Shown here one piece after another: positions 35,715-47,351 of a stretch of DNA of 64,000 nucleotides. Where the stretch lies: the NCBI RefSeq assembly GCF_017591425.1, contig NW_024466399.1:1860001-1924000 (forward strand), in the 5' to 3' direction. The stretch comes from Ochotona curzoniae (taxonomy: Eukaryota > Chordata > Mammalia > Lagomorpha > Ochotonidae). The notes beneath the pieces are model-generated. The model was not told where the DNA came from and made no database searches. It saw only the letters and a list, made by a program, of their open reading frames with translations. The translations under genes and the position numbers were made by a program. Positions within the stretch are counted from its first letter, which is position 1. Each line of letters starts with the position of its first letter.

Positions 35715-37107
35715 TGTTCTTCTACTTCTATAACAAAACAAAAGCCAAAACCCAAAGCTCCCCAGAACGAGTGCCAGCAATGTGCACTGATTCTCTTGCT
35801 GTGTGATGATGCTTGCACGGAGAACTATGTCCTTTATACGCCCAATAACTCGTTTGTCTCTCTGGAACTAACAAAAGGCAGCGTGGTGGTTGGAGGTGAG
35901 CAAGCCCCTTTGCACGTGGTCAGCTAGAGCAAGGCAGTCAGGAGGGCCACATCTATTCAAATCTTTCCCCTACCTCTTGGAGTTGCCTAAACTGTGCATG
36001 GCCGACTTCTTTAAGGGAGTATCTGGAGAGCCTGGCTGAGGGCTCTCTGCATTTTCCCTTTATTAGTTGGAAATGAATCCCGTAAGCCTATCCTCTTTCT
36101 GCTCTAGTTTTGATCGAGATCAATCTATGAAATTTTAATTAACCATGCGTGGCCAGACATCTCCCCAGGGCTGGCATACAATTTGTACTTCCAAGTTCTG
36201 GTTGGACGGCTCTGTCTAGACGTCTCATTGGTACTTCCCACCCAGCGTTCACAGCTGTACCTGTTGTGTTACAATTTGCACCTGCACTACCTCCTGGGAG
36301 CATCATCTTGACTCTGGCCTCACCATGCACTCCTATAACCTGGAGAGAGCCTGGAGTTCTTGTCTCCATCCATTAACCCTGACCTGGCATGATACAGTCA
36401 TCCAGTTCTGTATGCTTATGTCCAAATTGGTTTTCAAAAATCTCTTTTTCTATTTGTCTGGCCATGTTTTAGTATGTAACCAGTGGTCCCTTTCATCTGA
36501 TTTGACCTCTCTACCTGAACTCATGGCCCATATCCAGCCTTCACAGAGCTGTCTGGATGGTACTGAGTTGTAACCTCAACCACTGGGGACCACTGTGCTT
36601 TGGAATTTTCCAGATTTCAGACAGGTGATACGGTCTACGCTCCAACATTATGTAACACCCCTGGAGGGTCTGCATGACTATTTCTGCCCAGGAAAAAAAA
36701 AATTTATCACACAAAATGGATTAAGTCTGTACTTTTAAAGTACTTTAAAAGTCTATAGCTCCACATCATGAGTGTGAGTCAGGTTTGGCATAATTCCTAA
36801 GTTCAGACTTGGTCTGTTTCTGCTGCCAAATGTGTTAGGATCGATGCTTCATGCTCGGAATAGTTGGGGTTCCAAGTTGTGTACCCTTAGTTAAATTTCA
36901 CCATGCTGATGCCACTCTTGTTGCTTTAGCACTTTAAATTTGTCCCACAGGAAAAGTTCGAATAGAGCTTTCCAGCAGTCACTTGGTATTGTCACAAAGG
37001 GAAGGATTTCTGTCTGACTTTTGAATATAGTATGTTGTTGTATGGACACACAGCGTTCTCTTTATCCTATCACCCAACAACTGGTAAATATTAAAAGTAT
37101 TACTTGT
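35715..37107. other. Intergenic sequence with no recognised gene
   Basis: A 22-bp perfect palindrome is centred between 36741 and 36742. Short repeats may be present around 36590-36660 but are too diverged to name. Confidence 0.4.
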
Positions 37108-37418
37108 TGTGGCAGGTGTTGTGGCACAGCAGCTGAAGCTGTTGCTTGCACTGCCAGTGTCCTGTATGAGTACAGTTCCCGGTCCTGGTCACTCTACTTC
37201 CAATCCAGCTCCCTGCAGATGCGCTTAAGAAAGCAGAGGAAGAAGGCCCGAGTGCCTGGGACCCTGCCACCTGGGAGAGACTTGGATGAGTCCCAGAATC
37301 CCGACTCCAGCTTGGCCCAGCTCTGGTCATTTGGAGAGTGAACAAAGCAGAGGTAAGAGTTCTCGCTCTCCTTACCTCTCTGTAGCCCTGATTCTGAAAT
37401 AAGTAAGTAAATCTTAAA
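37108..37418 (+). repeat. Old CSINE
   Basis: GTGTTGTGGCACAGCAGCTG head, GGGACCCTGCCACCTGGGAG, ATTTGGAGAGTGAACAAAGC, and tail AATAAGTAAGTAAATCTT. Confidence 0.8.
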
Positions 37419-37422
37419 TAGT

Positions 37423-37635
37423 CATTGATGTATTTTATGAGATAGGCAATATCTCCCAGCCACTAGCTTATTTCATAAATGCTTACAGCAACCAGGACCA
37501 GGCCAGGATGAAACCAGTTGCCTAGAGTTCAAATCAGGTCTCTCGCATGGGTGGAAGTGACTTGAGCCATCACCTACTGCCTTCCAGAACGTGTTAGTAA
37601 GAAGTTGGAGACAAGAACTCAGCCGGGCACATTGC
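37423..37635 (-). repeat. Old CSINE
   Basis: Opposite-strand copy next to the preceding one. CCAGGACCAGGCCAGGATGA and GACAAGAACTCAGCCGGGCA fit the CSINE middle and head complement. Confidence 0.55.
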
Positions 37636-37668
37636 TATGGGATGTATTTCAATTATAATCTCTGTTTT

Positions 37669-37775
37669 TTTTTCAAGATTTATTTATTTTTATTGAAAAG
37701 GCAGATTTGCAGAGAAGCAGAGACAGGAAGAGCTTCCGTCTGTTGGTTCACTTCCAGACAGCTGTGGGAAGGGAT
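37669..37775 (-). repeat. CSINE 3' fragment
   Basis: AAGATTTATTTATTTTTATTG, GAAAAGGCAGATTTGCAGAG and GTTGGTTCACTTCCAGACAG are the complement of the CSINE tail. The head is absent. Confidence 0.8.
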
Positions 37776-37863
37776 GGACGTACATTTGTGTACTGGAAAT
37801 TGTGAAAAACAGGTATACACAAGCTAACTTGGGAAGAAAAGGACGACTGAAATGTAAGACCTT

Positions 37864-38140
37864 TGAAAAAGATCTATTTCTTTGAAAAACAGAGTTAGCA
37901 GGAGAAGGACATGTATACACGGATCTCTTAGCTGCTGGCTCACTCCCCATGTGACTGCAATGGTCAGGCTGAGCCAGGTCTCCCATGTGGGTGGCAGGGG
38001 CTCAAGCAGCAGGGCCGTTTCCCACTGTTTCCCAGGCACATTTGTAGGGAGCTGGTCAGGAGTAGAGCAGCAGGGACTTGAACCAGGGCTTATATAGGAT
38101 ACCAGAGTCACAGGTGGCACTTTGACAGGTTCTGCCACAA
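37864..38140 (-). repeat. Old CSINE
   Basis: TTTCTTTGAAAAACAGAGTT, CTCACTCCCCATGTGACTGC, GTTTCCCAGGCACATTTGTA, and GGGACTTGAACCAGGGCTTA. Confidence 0.8.
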
Positions 38141-39149
38141 AACTGATTCTGAAATGTAGGATTTTAACTTTTTCTCAGCCCTAAAATTCGCTCTCCTAAA
38201 GTCGATGGTATGGATCCTCCTGTGTCTTTCAAAGTGACTGATGCTGTATACCATTGAGGGGGAAGGGACACTGTGTTTCAATCTATTTCTTTGGAATACA
38301 GAAGAATGGCTTGGAGCTGGAGGCGAGCTGGAGGCGTCTTGGGTGCCGGAGGATCTGCAGTGGGAAAGGCGATAAGTCATTAGGAGCAGTGGCCCTCAGG
38401 TGCTCTGTGCGCTGGAGTGGCAGCCCCGCAGGATCTGGAAGCCTATATAATTTACAAAACTAGGATTTCCTTCCCTGGCTCCTGGGTGCTGTAACTGCTC
38501 TCTCTCACACTGCCTTTTAGAAACAACAGCGAAGCAACATGCCAAGGGTCCCGACGTTCTTCCAGGATTGTGCTTTCCTACGTCTGCTCCTCATCCTCCA
38601 GGCTGTGCCTCCCCGTACCTGCTGAAGAGCTCTCCCAGCTCTGCTGGCATGCCCTATTATTTATGGGCTGCTAGGTCCCCCCACTCTGCTTGCTAGCAGT
38701 CGCCACCCAGACATGCGGCACACAGGGAGTTATTTTAATCTTCCCTAGTAAATCAAGTCTCCCCACCTCCCATCATTTTTATGATTGTTCTCTGAACTGC
38801 CTTCAGCTCCTCTACTTCTTTATGGTATTGAAGGGCCTGGAATGTAATGTAATTTTCCAGGTGGAGTTTGAGAAAGGCTATTAAAAAAGGACTCTCACCT
38901 CTGCGCTCGGCTGATGGAAGCAGTGGGAACAAAGCCCAACACTGCATTAGCCTGCGTGCTGCTGCATCAGCTGGACCCCCTCGTATCTCCTTCTCTCTGC
39001 ACCGTCACCCTGCCGGCTTGGTCCCAGTGCTCACACGCTCAGCTGTTTGCAGTGGTATTTCCACCAGGGGCGTTCCCAGCGCCCAGTGTTAGTTGGGTCT
39101 CGGTGGTGAGAAGGGGAGCCAATAGCCCCTGTGTGGATCTAGTAGCATA
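38141..39149. other. Intergenic sequence with no recognised element
   Basis: No gene or clearly nameable repeat was seen. Confidence 0.45.
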
Positions 39150-39335
39150 AACAACCATCATAATAGTGACACACTTGTCTTGAGTGTGGAATGTGTGCTG
39201 GATCCGCTGGCGGGTTCTCCTTCACACCTCAGCATGAGGAACCTGAAACCTGGGCACCAGGGAAGTCACTCAGTTGGAGGTGGCCGAGCTGGATCTGGAT
39301 TCAACTGACTTGGCTCTAAAGCCTTTGCCCTCAGG
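39150..39335 (-). repeat. Probable MIR
   Basis: CATGAGGAACCTGAAACCTG, GGGAAGTCACTCAGTTGG and GAGCTGGATCTGGATTCA match the complement of the MIR core ('gaggaaactgaggc...cccaaggtcac...ggatttgaac'). Confidence 0.6.
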
Positions 39336-39514
39336 GGCCAGGGAGCAAGGCACTAAGAGGTGCCAGATGCTGGGAGCGCATAGCCCTGCAATGCAGCTCC
39401 AGCTCCGTGTTTGCTCCCTGAAGAATGATGGGAAGTCCTGCCCAGTCTTTGTGTCTTTATCCCAAGAAAATGTAGATCCTCAGAGCACCAGAGAGATCTT
39501 CAAATAAATAAGAG

Positions 39515-39838
39515 ACTCATGGAGGCTGGTGGGTGGCAGGTGAAGCTTCTGCCTGCTGGCACTGGCATCGTAAATGAATGCCGGTTCAAGTCCTAGCAAG
39601 TCCACTTCCAACCCAGCTCCCTGCTAATGCACCTGGGAAAGCAGCAGAAGATGGTCCAAGTACTTGGGCCTCTGCACTCACATGGCAGTCCTGGAAGAAA
39701 CTCCTGGCTCTTGGCGTTGGATCAGTCCAGCTCTGGCTATTGTGGCCATTTGGGGAGTGAACCAGTGGATGGAAGATCTTTCTCTGTCTCTTCTCAGTGT
39801 AACTCTGCTTTTCAAATAAAAACAAAAGTCTTTAAAAA
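39515..39838 (+). repeat. CSINE
   Basis: GTTCAAGTCCTAGCAAGTCC B-box region, ACCTGGGAAAGCAGCAGAAG, GAGTGAACCAGTGGATGGAA and a tail with CAAATAAAAACAAAAGTCTT. Confidence 0.88.
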
Positions 39839-40339
39839 CGATGAAGGGAAGGTTGAATTGCTGGGTGTTGTAGATGCTCATGAAACACTAATGTACCTTG
39901 TCTTTCCTCATTTTCACACCTAGAAAGGACTTAGCCTGACTAGAGTCAGAGAGCAGAATTAACAATTCGGGCCTCCATGGGCTGGACTTCCAGAAGATTC
40001 CATTCCGAGGAAGAGAACTTGGTAACCCCTCAGGGACCTTTCTGTGAGGATCCATGCCTGCCCCGTGCCCTGCTCGGACTCAGCCCCGCTCTGAAACCTC
40101 CTGGTGTGTTTCCTCCTTGTCTCACATTACAATTGAAATGGAGTAATTCAGCTTTATTACCTTTAATGCTTATGTAAACCTCGATCAGGTGTGTGGAAAA
40201 TGAAGCCTGAAGCAGGAGATTAGGAAGCAAACAGAACACTTAGGGTGCCCGAGCATGGCCTCCTCTAACAGTGAAGCTCGCATGCATTGACAAGCATACC
40301 TTGGCTCCTTTCTCAACCCATCATTTCCTCTTAGGTGTG
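39839..40339. other. Intergenic sequence with no recognised element
   Basis: No gene or repeat that I can name. Confidence 0.45.
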
Positions 40340-40450
40340 TCTGCAGCGTGGTGCAGTGGGAAAGCCCTGGCATTGGAATCATACCGATCTGAAACCCAGG
40401 CATTAGTATGTCCCAGTTTTGTAAACGTGGGCAAATCATTGAATTAATTT
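40340..40450 (+). repeat. Probable MIR
   Basis: GCGTGGTGCAGTGGGAAAGC, GCATTGGAATCATACCGATC and GTGGGCAAATCATTGAATTA fit the MIR 5' and core parts. Confidence 0.6.
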
Positions 40451-40751
40451 GATTCTAATTGTTATCTAATTGTTTAAAAAAATTCTTCATTTTTCATGAT
40501 ACAGTTCCTTAGGCTCAGGGATTTCCTTCCTATCCCCGCCCCCCCCCAATGTTTCCCCCCTATACTGTAGAAATAGCTTAGTGCCTCAGCAACAGTCCCA
40601 AGCCCATCATGCTTCTATTTAAGTGTGTCCTGACATTGTAGGTATAGAAAGTGGTATAGTATCCAGCATTCTAGGGTCAAGATATGATTAACAGTTCTAC
40701 TGTTGGTCCATCTTTTATTTAGAAGTAGAGATCACACACTAATGTATCCTT

Positions 40752-41090
40752 TAAAAATATTATTTGAGAGGCAGAATGACAGAGACCAAGAAGCAGAGAT
40801 GGAGAGATGAGAGACAGAAACTTTCGCTACTCTTTCATTCTCCAAATGAACAACAACAATTGGGGTTAGGGCAACTGAAGGCAGGAGCCAGGAACTCCCA
40901 CATGAGGAACTGGGTCTCCCACATGGGTGTCAGGGACCATATCATGGTCCATATCATGTGTTATCTTTCAGGCTCATTAGCAGGAACCTGGATTCAAGGG
41001 CTGGAATGGTAAAGATTTGAACCAGACATTCTAATATGAGATGTGCTTGTCCCAGCAGTGGTTCAGCCCACTATGCCACCATGCCCTCCT
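40752..41090 (-). repeat. CSINE
   Basis: TATTATTTGAGAGGCAGAAT, CTCATTAGCAGGAACCTGGA and GCCCACTATGCCACCATGCC (the complement of the head). Nearly full length. Confidence 0.85.
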
Positions 41091-41264
41091 TAATTTTTCT
41101 CATTTTAAAATTTATTTTGGTTTTCAGTTCTATTTATTGCCACTTGCAACTCTGCTTTATCACTTATGTAGAATATATTTTTCCAGGCAAATTTGTATTA
41201 AATATTCCCCAGTTTTATACTATTTATGTTGTGTATTACAACCAGATCCACTGCCACCATATTC

Positions 41265-41770
41265 ACAAACACCTTCAGCGTCATGATCACCATTATCCTG
41301 GTCAGCATCAATACCATCCCCAACATCATCACCACCACCACACTGTTAGTATCCACCTCTGCTGCTATCACTACCATCATCATCACCTCTGCCATCACCA
41401 TTAGTACCTCACTCCCACCGTTATCACCATCACCATCATCATCACCACTGTTAGCACCATCACCATCACTTCACCACAAACATCGCCATCAACATCATAC
41501 GACACTGCCACCATTACCACCTCACATCATTTCCAACACCACTACTACCAACACCTTCACAACACTGCCACCGCCACCATTATTCTCACCACTGCTACCA
41601 TCAGTCCCACCTTCAGCAGCACTGCTATAACCACCACCACCCTCACTTCACTACCAACTCCACCAGCAACATCATCACCATCCCTGCCACCACTGCCACC
41701 ATATCACCATCACCTTCATCGCTACCACCACCAGCATCATTGCCACCATTATCAAGACCCTCACCATCAT
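41265..41770 (+). repeat. Degenerate (CAT/CAC/ACC)n trinucleotide tract
   Basis: About 500 bp of imperfect CCA, ATC and CAC triplets on the + strand. Frames across it read His- or Thr/Ser-rich strings without stops simply because of the composition, so the apparent open frames are not genes. Confidence 0.93.
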
Positions 41771-41918
41771 CAGGCACAATGCTAAATGCTTCACAGACAT
41801 ATTCTCATGTTTTCCTTTGCAGTTAGTCTGTACAGTAGCTATAATTATCATGTTTAAGAAACAGAATACTGATGCTTGGAGAGGATAAAGAATTTATTCA
41901 AGGTCATTTGGTATGAGA
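41771..41918 (-). repeat. Probable MIR
   Basis: AATGCTAAATGCTTCACAGA, CTTGGAGAGGATAAAGAATT and TTCAAGGTCATTTGGTATGA resemble the complement of MIR. Confidence 0.6.
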
Positions 41919-43683
41919 GATCAAAAAAAAAAAAAAAACAACTCACCAACCGCGGGCCTTATCCCGAGGAAATAGATGATCCATTGCGAAGCAAAATGAA
42001 GGCAGATGTAGAATCCGTGAGTGACCTTTGGAAGACATTATGAGAGCAAGTTTCAAGTTGCATGATCAGGCTGGACATGCTGCAGGAGTTCAGGGAACAG
42101 GAGCTGGTAGATGTAGGCATGTGTGGTAGGGTCTATTGTTTTTGGACTGAAGACTTCCTCAGGTTCCCTTAGATACTGAATGGGTAAGCGTGGTAAACAG
42201 GAACCTAAGGCAGTCATTAGACCTCACGAGACCCCTGGGAAAGCCCTACAGGAGCGTCCTTTGGGGAAACAGAAGCTGAGCCGGACCAGCCCCTAGGGAA
42301 CTGAGCTGCAGAGGCTGCACCTCCAAGCAGCTCCAGTAACAGGGAAATCCTGTGGCCTGGCTGCAGCTAGATCATGGCTCCCTCCCAGAAGGGCCACTCT
42401 TCACGCGACTTGATGACTCACCAAGGCTTCACTCCTCCTGTTTTAAGGACACTCCTTCTGTGTCTATCTCCAGGTGACAGTCCATTAGTCTGGCTGCTTC
42501 TCAACATCCCCGGTGTCTAAACAGAACTTTTCTGCTTGGCAATTAACCCCTGGTCATTGTATTGATTTGCTGGCTCTGGTGAGGAATCAAACTCATCCAG
42601 TCGGCTCTTGCCAAAGGACCTCAGGTAGTCAGTCACCTAGGCAGGTCAAGCCTCCTTGGGCAGCTGTGACCCCAGAGTTGAGGGGGTGGGTCACAAAATC
42701 TCCACTGTGAGCGAGCTCTGGATTTAGGAGGCACCCTGACTGGCCTGTTGGCAACATCAAGGGAAGGCTGTGACGATGTGGACATTGATGAGCAGCATTT
42801 TAAGGGTTTTAGTTTGGGGGAAAAATATCCTAGAAAAGGCATAGAGGAGGGCTGTGGGTGGCTTTTGGTAGCAGCATCCGAAAGAGAGAAAGAGTGGGAC
42901 TAGAGGCCGGCTGTGTCACCAGTTCAGGGTCCTTACGAGTCAGGCAGAAGCATCTGGCCGAGGGTCGTGCAGGTACCAGGTGGGCACTGAGAACTTGGCT
43001 GGGAGTGTAAGAGCCGCAGGAAAGGGACATTTAAGAGCAGTCAGTATTGTAGAAGTGTGGAGTAAAGGTTGGAGCGGGAGAGACCAGCATCAGGCACTCT
43101 TGGTGGTGTTTGTCTGGGTGTATGGCCAAGAAACAGGAAAACAACATTCTTTTTTGGGGAGCAATTTTAGCTTCTTGTCCTTAGGCACTTTTTAGGATTT
43201 CTAGTCCTCTTCCGGACTTGGGCAGTTAACACACTCACATGACCCTCTGTTTATTAAATACTCACATGGTCCAGCTTGAACAACAACGACAAAAGACCTA
43301 TTTGAACGAGCTCAAATCGTGGTGTAGGTGGATAATGAGTCACAGGTTGTGTTAAAAATAGCTGTTTGGTTTACTCAATTCACCTGCTTGCTAAATTCTT
43401 CAACTAAACTCCCCTAAGTCTTGCTCTGGAATTTTAGCTCCTGTCGTTTTCGTTACAAGAACTCCATGCTTGGTTTTTGAGGAAGCCACTTCAGTGTTTA
43501 CTCTTTGATTTTTATGTGTCCTGGCATGCTGCTGCCCATATGCCAAGTTCACCGTCCAATCCACGATCTCTCCAGGAAATGTGGCACATGGAACACGCAA
43601 GTCCATTTGATTAGCTTTTCTGCAAAGCAAGTAGCGCAGAGGCTCTGAAAGCTCAAAAGCACGAGTTTAAAATATGATCAACA
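41919..43683. other. Intergenic sequence with no recognised gene
   Basis: A run of 16 A is at about 41923-41938. No gene or clear transposon was recognised. Confidence 0.4.
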
Positions 43684-43699
43684 ACACACACACACACAC

Positions 43700-43737
<38 letters not shown>

Positions 43738-43743
43738 ACACAC
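43684..43743 (+). repeat. Interrupted (AC)n microsatellite
   Basis: About 60 bp of AC units broken by a CT and a TC. Confidence 0.95.
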
Positions 43744-45307
43744 ATGTGCGCACCTGCGATGCTGGTGCCGCCTTCAGCATCATGTAAAATCATTGGATTT
43801 TCTATCACAGTTTGAACATCGCTACATTTAATAGAAGGCAAAATGCCATTGACTGGAGGATTGATGTCCTACTTCACGTCTTGCTATGGCCATGAAGCCA
43901 AGGACATTGCCTGTTAAATGAACACATGCACAAATGCTAGTAAGATACCTCCCAGATTTAGAGATCTTAAAAATACGAAAACAATGCTTTCGACTTGGTG
44001 AATCATGACAGGTTGTGACAATCTTGAGAATCCATATTTAATTGAAGTAAACCAGGCAGAGCCTTAATCCTTGTGCAAACCCTTATCTTATCGTAAGTGG
44101 GAAGCTACCTACCTTTATGGCTAACCTGTTTTTAGGCTGAGTCAGCTCTTAGCCTCTCTTCCTCTGCTCCTGTGCAGCAGTCACCCTATACTTCCATGTT
44201 TTGGTGCATGCTGCTCACGTGTGAGACCACTCGTGGACTCTCCTGCCTTTGGCCCCACTGTGGTCTTGAATCTGGTGCAGCCGAGGGTTTAAGCTCTTCA
44301 TCTCAGGTTCTACCTTCTTTGGTCCTTCTGTTCTGAAGCTATTTGCCTTCCCCAAACTGAACTATCTTGTCTGTTGCTACCTGCTCATTTATTTCCTCTA
44401 ACTTGAATAAATATACCTTTTCTTTTGTGTTTGACAAAGACCCGGCTCGCAGCTTGCTGTTGATCCTGGGTTCTTTAACTGGGTTCTTTACAATGGGAAT
44501 TGAGAAGAGGCCAATGTCCAGCCCACACAAGGTTTCCTGGAGGCTTATACTTGATACAAGAGAGGCAGCAAGGTGGGTTCCAGTGGGAGCTGAATTGAGG
44601 CTGCTGTCAGACTGAGCAGGCAGGGCTATGCCCTCCCAAGCTCTGGTTCGTCCTCCATCAGAACACAGCACTTTACTTTTCAACAGGCTTGTGTTCTGCG
44701 CTGGTACGAGTGCATGGCTTGCACACAACCCACTCAAAATGACAGCGTGGTTATAGCTCCTTCCCAGGACGGCCATGTCTCCGTTGTGCTGGGGTATTAT
44801 GGGTGGGTGAGGTACTATGGGTGAGTGTGCAGGAAGTAGAGGGTCTTCTGTAGTGGTGATCTAGATACTTCTTGCCCCGACTGATTTGGAGGTGGAGATG
44901 GAGAAGGTTGGGAGGGACTTGGTTGCACAGATCTGACTTCTATCCTGTCTCAATTTGTAATCTCTATGGTTCAGTTCCCTTTGTGGCACCGTGGATACAT
45001 GCTGGCTGCTCCATTCCCTTATGTATCATCCACATTTTGAGTTAAGACCCAGGGGTTTTTTGTTGGGTGAAGATGGAAAGGAGGATATGTGTGGGGTCAG
45101 TGCTGATCACGGGTGAGAGCAAACTCAGCCTGTGGTCTGTCCAGCAGGGTTTCTGAGTGATTACTGAAGACCAAAAAGGATGGTTGATAAGAGACTCAGA
45201 GACTGAGATAAAGTGCAGCATCAGAGATGAAAAGGCAGAAAGGTGACAGGCCAGATGTCTCATATGGCTCTCTTGTTATTGTGTTCTTGATGGCTACGTG
45301 CTGCATT
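43744..45307. other. Intergenic sequence with no recognised gene
   Basis: AATAAA at 44406-44411 is followed by about 90 bases that end in a repeated GGGTTCTTT motif. This could be the end of an LTR but I cannot prove it. Confidence 0.35.
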
Positions 45308-45850
45308 AAGAGCAGTGGTTGGCAAACTACAGCTCCAGTCTGTTTGCCGTTTATTTTTGCAAATAAAGTTTTTCTTTCTTTATTGGAAAGGCAGATTTAT
45401 AGAAAGTAGGAGAGATAGAAAGATCTCCCATCTGCTGGTTTACTCCCCAAATGACATCAACAGCCAGAACTGCGCTGATCTGAAGCCAGGAGCCAGGAGC
45501 CCCTTCAGGGTCTCCAACATGAGTGCAGGGTTCCAAGGCTTCGGGTCATCCTCCACTACTTTCCAGGTCACAAGCAGGGAGCTGGATGGGAACTGGAGTA
45601 GCTGGAACATGAACCGGTGCCTGAATGGGATGCTGCCCCTTGTAGGCAGACAATGAGCCAGTTGAGCCATTGCATTGGCCCAGTAATTAAATAAGGTTTT
45701 ATTGGAACACATGCGTGATCATTTATGCATGTCTCATTGTTGGTGGCTGTTGCAAACTGGGGAGTAGTTGCAGCAGAGAGCCTATGACCTATCGAGTTGA
45801 AACATCTGGCCCTTTGAAGCAAATGTGTGTGGAGTCCTGATCTGAGGCAG
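45308..45850 (+). mobile_element. hAT-Charlie-like DNA transposon relic split by a CSINE
   Basis: AGTGGTTGGCAAACTACAGC starts a family known for 'GGCAAACTACGGCCC' termini. The text TTTGCAAATAAAGTTT is interrupted by the CSINE and resumes GTTTTATTGGAACACATGCG. Later, CATCTGGCCCTTTGAAGCAA matches the family's 3' part. Non-coding. Confidence 0.7.
45370..45682 (-). repeat. CSINE inserted in the hAT relic
   Basis: TTTCTTTATTGGAAAGGCAG, GAAAGATCTCCCATCTGCTG, GGTCACAAGCAGGGAGCTGG, GCCATTGCATTGGCCCAG. AAATAA(A/G)GTTT occurs on both sides as an apparent target-site duplication. Confidence 0.9.
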
Positions 45851-45956
45851 CCTAATGACACTGTGCTACGGTGCTAGACAGTGGCAGCTGCTTCCTGCTT
45901 CCTTTATAAAAGGCAAATGGTGAACTGAGAAGTTAACAAACAGCAACTTAAAAGTA

Positions 45957-46264
45957 GCATCTACCATCTGGCACGGTAGAAAGTCTTCACTTTGCATGTC
46001 TAGGGTCCCATATGGGCACCAGTTCTAATCCCAGCAGCCCCACTTCCCATCTAGTTCCCTGGTTGTGGCCTGGGAAAGCAGTCCAGGACGGCCCAAAGCC
46101 TTGGGACCCTGCACCCGCGTGAGAGACCTGGAAGAGCTCCTGGCTTCAGCTCAGCTCAGTTCCAGCTGTTATGGCTACTTGGGGAGTGAACCAGTGCATA
46201 GAAGATCTTGCTTTCTGTCTCTTCTTCACTCTGTAAATCTGACTTTCCAATTAAAAAAAAATAT
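45957..46264 (+). repeat. CSINE, nearly full length
   Basis: CATATGGGCACCAGTTCTAA, GGGAAAGCAGTCCAGGACGG, GACTTTCCAATTAAAAAAAA. Confidence 0.92.
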
Positions 46265-47351
46265 ATGTATATTTTAAAAAGTAGCCTCTAAAAAGAGAAA
46301 AAATAGTAAAAGCAAAGGACTGGTAAAAAAAAAAAAAAACAACCAACCAACCATCAAACAAAAAATAAAGAAAAAGAAAAGCCCAAGGCCCAGGACAAGG
46401 TCTTCCTCTGGAGTTTTCCCTTTGAAAGTGCCTAGTATAATGTTCTCTCTGTCTAGGCTAACAGCAGTATCAGGGAATTCCAGGAGAGAGAGGGAGTCTG
46501 GGGCAGGTCACCTGTCCACAACTTCTGGGGACACTTGTCTCTGAACTCCCAGAGACCAGCTCCTTGCCCTTGTCCCCTCCTGTCCTCTGTCCCTTCCTCC
46601 ACGTTCCACAGGCCCTCCTTCCTCTCTGCCCCTCTGCAGACCCCTTAGCACTGCTTGCCATGTAGATATCTGAGGATGTGCTATTGGGACCAAGAGGCGG
46701 GAGCAGGGAGATGCTGTTTTCAGAGCTGGGGTAAGCCTCCAGCCTGGCCAGCGGGAGGAGCATATGTTACTCGGGAGAGACACTCCGGAGCCGTCATCTG
46801 ACTCTCTGGCAGGCTCAGCCCTACAGTGACCTGGGACCTGGGGCAGAGTTTTGTCTCCTTTCCTTGCTATTCATATTCACATGTTAAATATATACATATA
46901 TATATATTTATCAAAACCTCAGGTGAGAAGAGGTAATGGGGGTTCTCAGGTGATCGGTTCCCAGGGACCATGAGCAGCCCCCTGGATCATCGGACAGTGT
47001 GGCCTGCATCCAACAGGGCCATATGTCATGTAATCCCAGCCTGAACCCTCTGCCAAGCCAGGCTATTCTTACTATCATTGAGAGCAGTTTCCAAAAGAAA
47101 AATCTGGGAGAAATGTGGGTCTTAGGAGGCAGTGGAGTTTAGTTGCAAGTCAAAGTTGCAAAATGTACACGTATTCAAAGAGAAAGTCAGCCAGTTACAG
47201 GTGGCTCAGGACCAGGGCTGCCTGTGCTTGGGGATTAGCTGCAAAGGAGCGTGCAGAAGAGAACAGCGGGCTGGGTGTGGGGATTCGATGGAACTTTCAG
47301 ATTCCTGGGATCTGTCTGAGGATGACACGGCTTTAAGAAGAGACACAGATG
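46265..47351. other. Intergenic sequence with no recognised gene
   Basis: An A-rich run lies at 46320-46380 and an AT repeat at 46888-46910. Bases 47335-47351 form the 5' candidate target-site duplication of the next element. Confidence 0.4.

Noticed and set aside
41036..41630. His-rich and Thr/Ser-rich open frames across the CAT/CAC tract
   Set aside because: They arise because the triplet repeat contains no stop codons. All frames look equally open.
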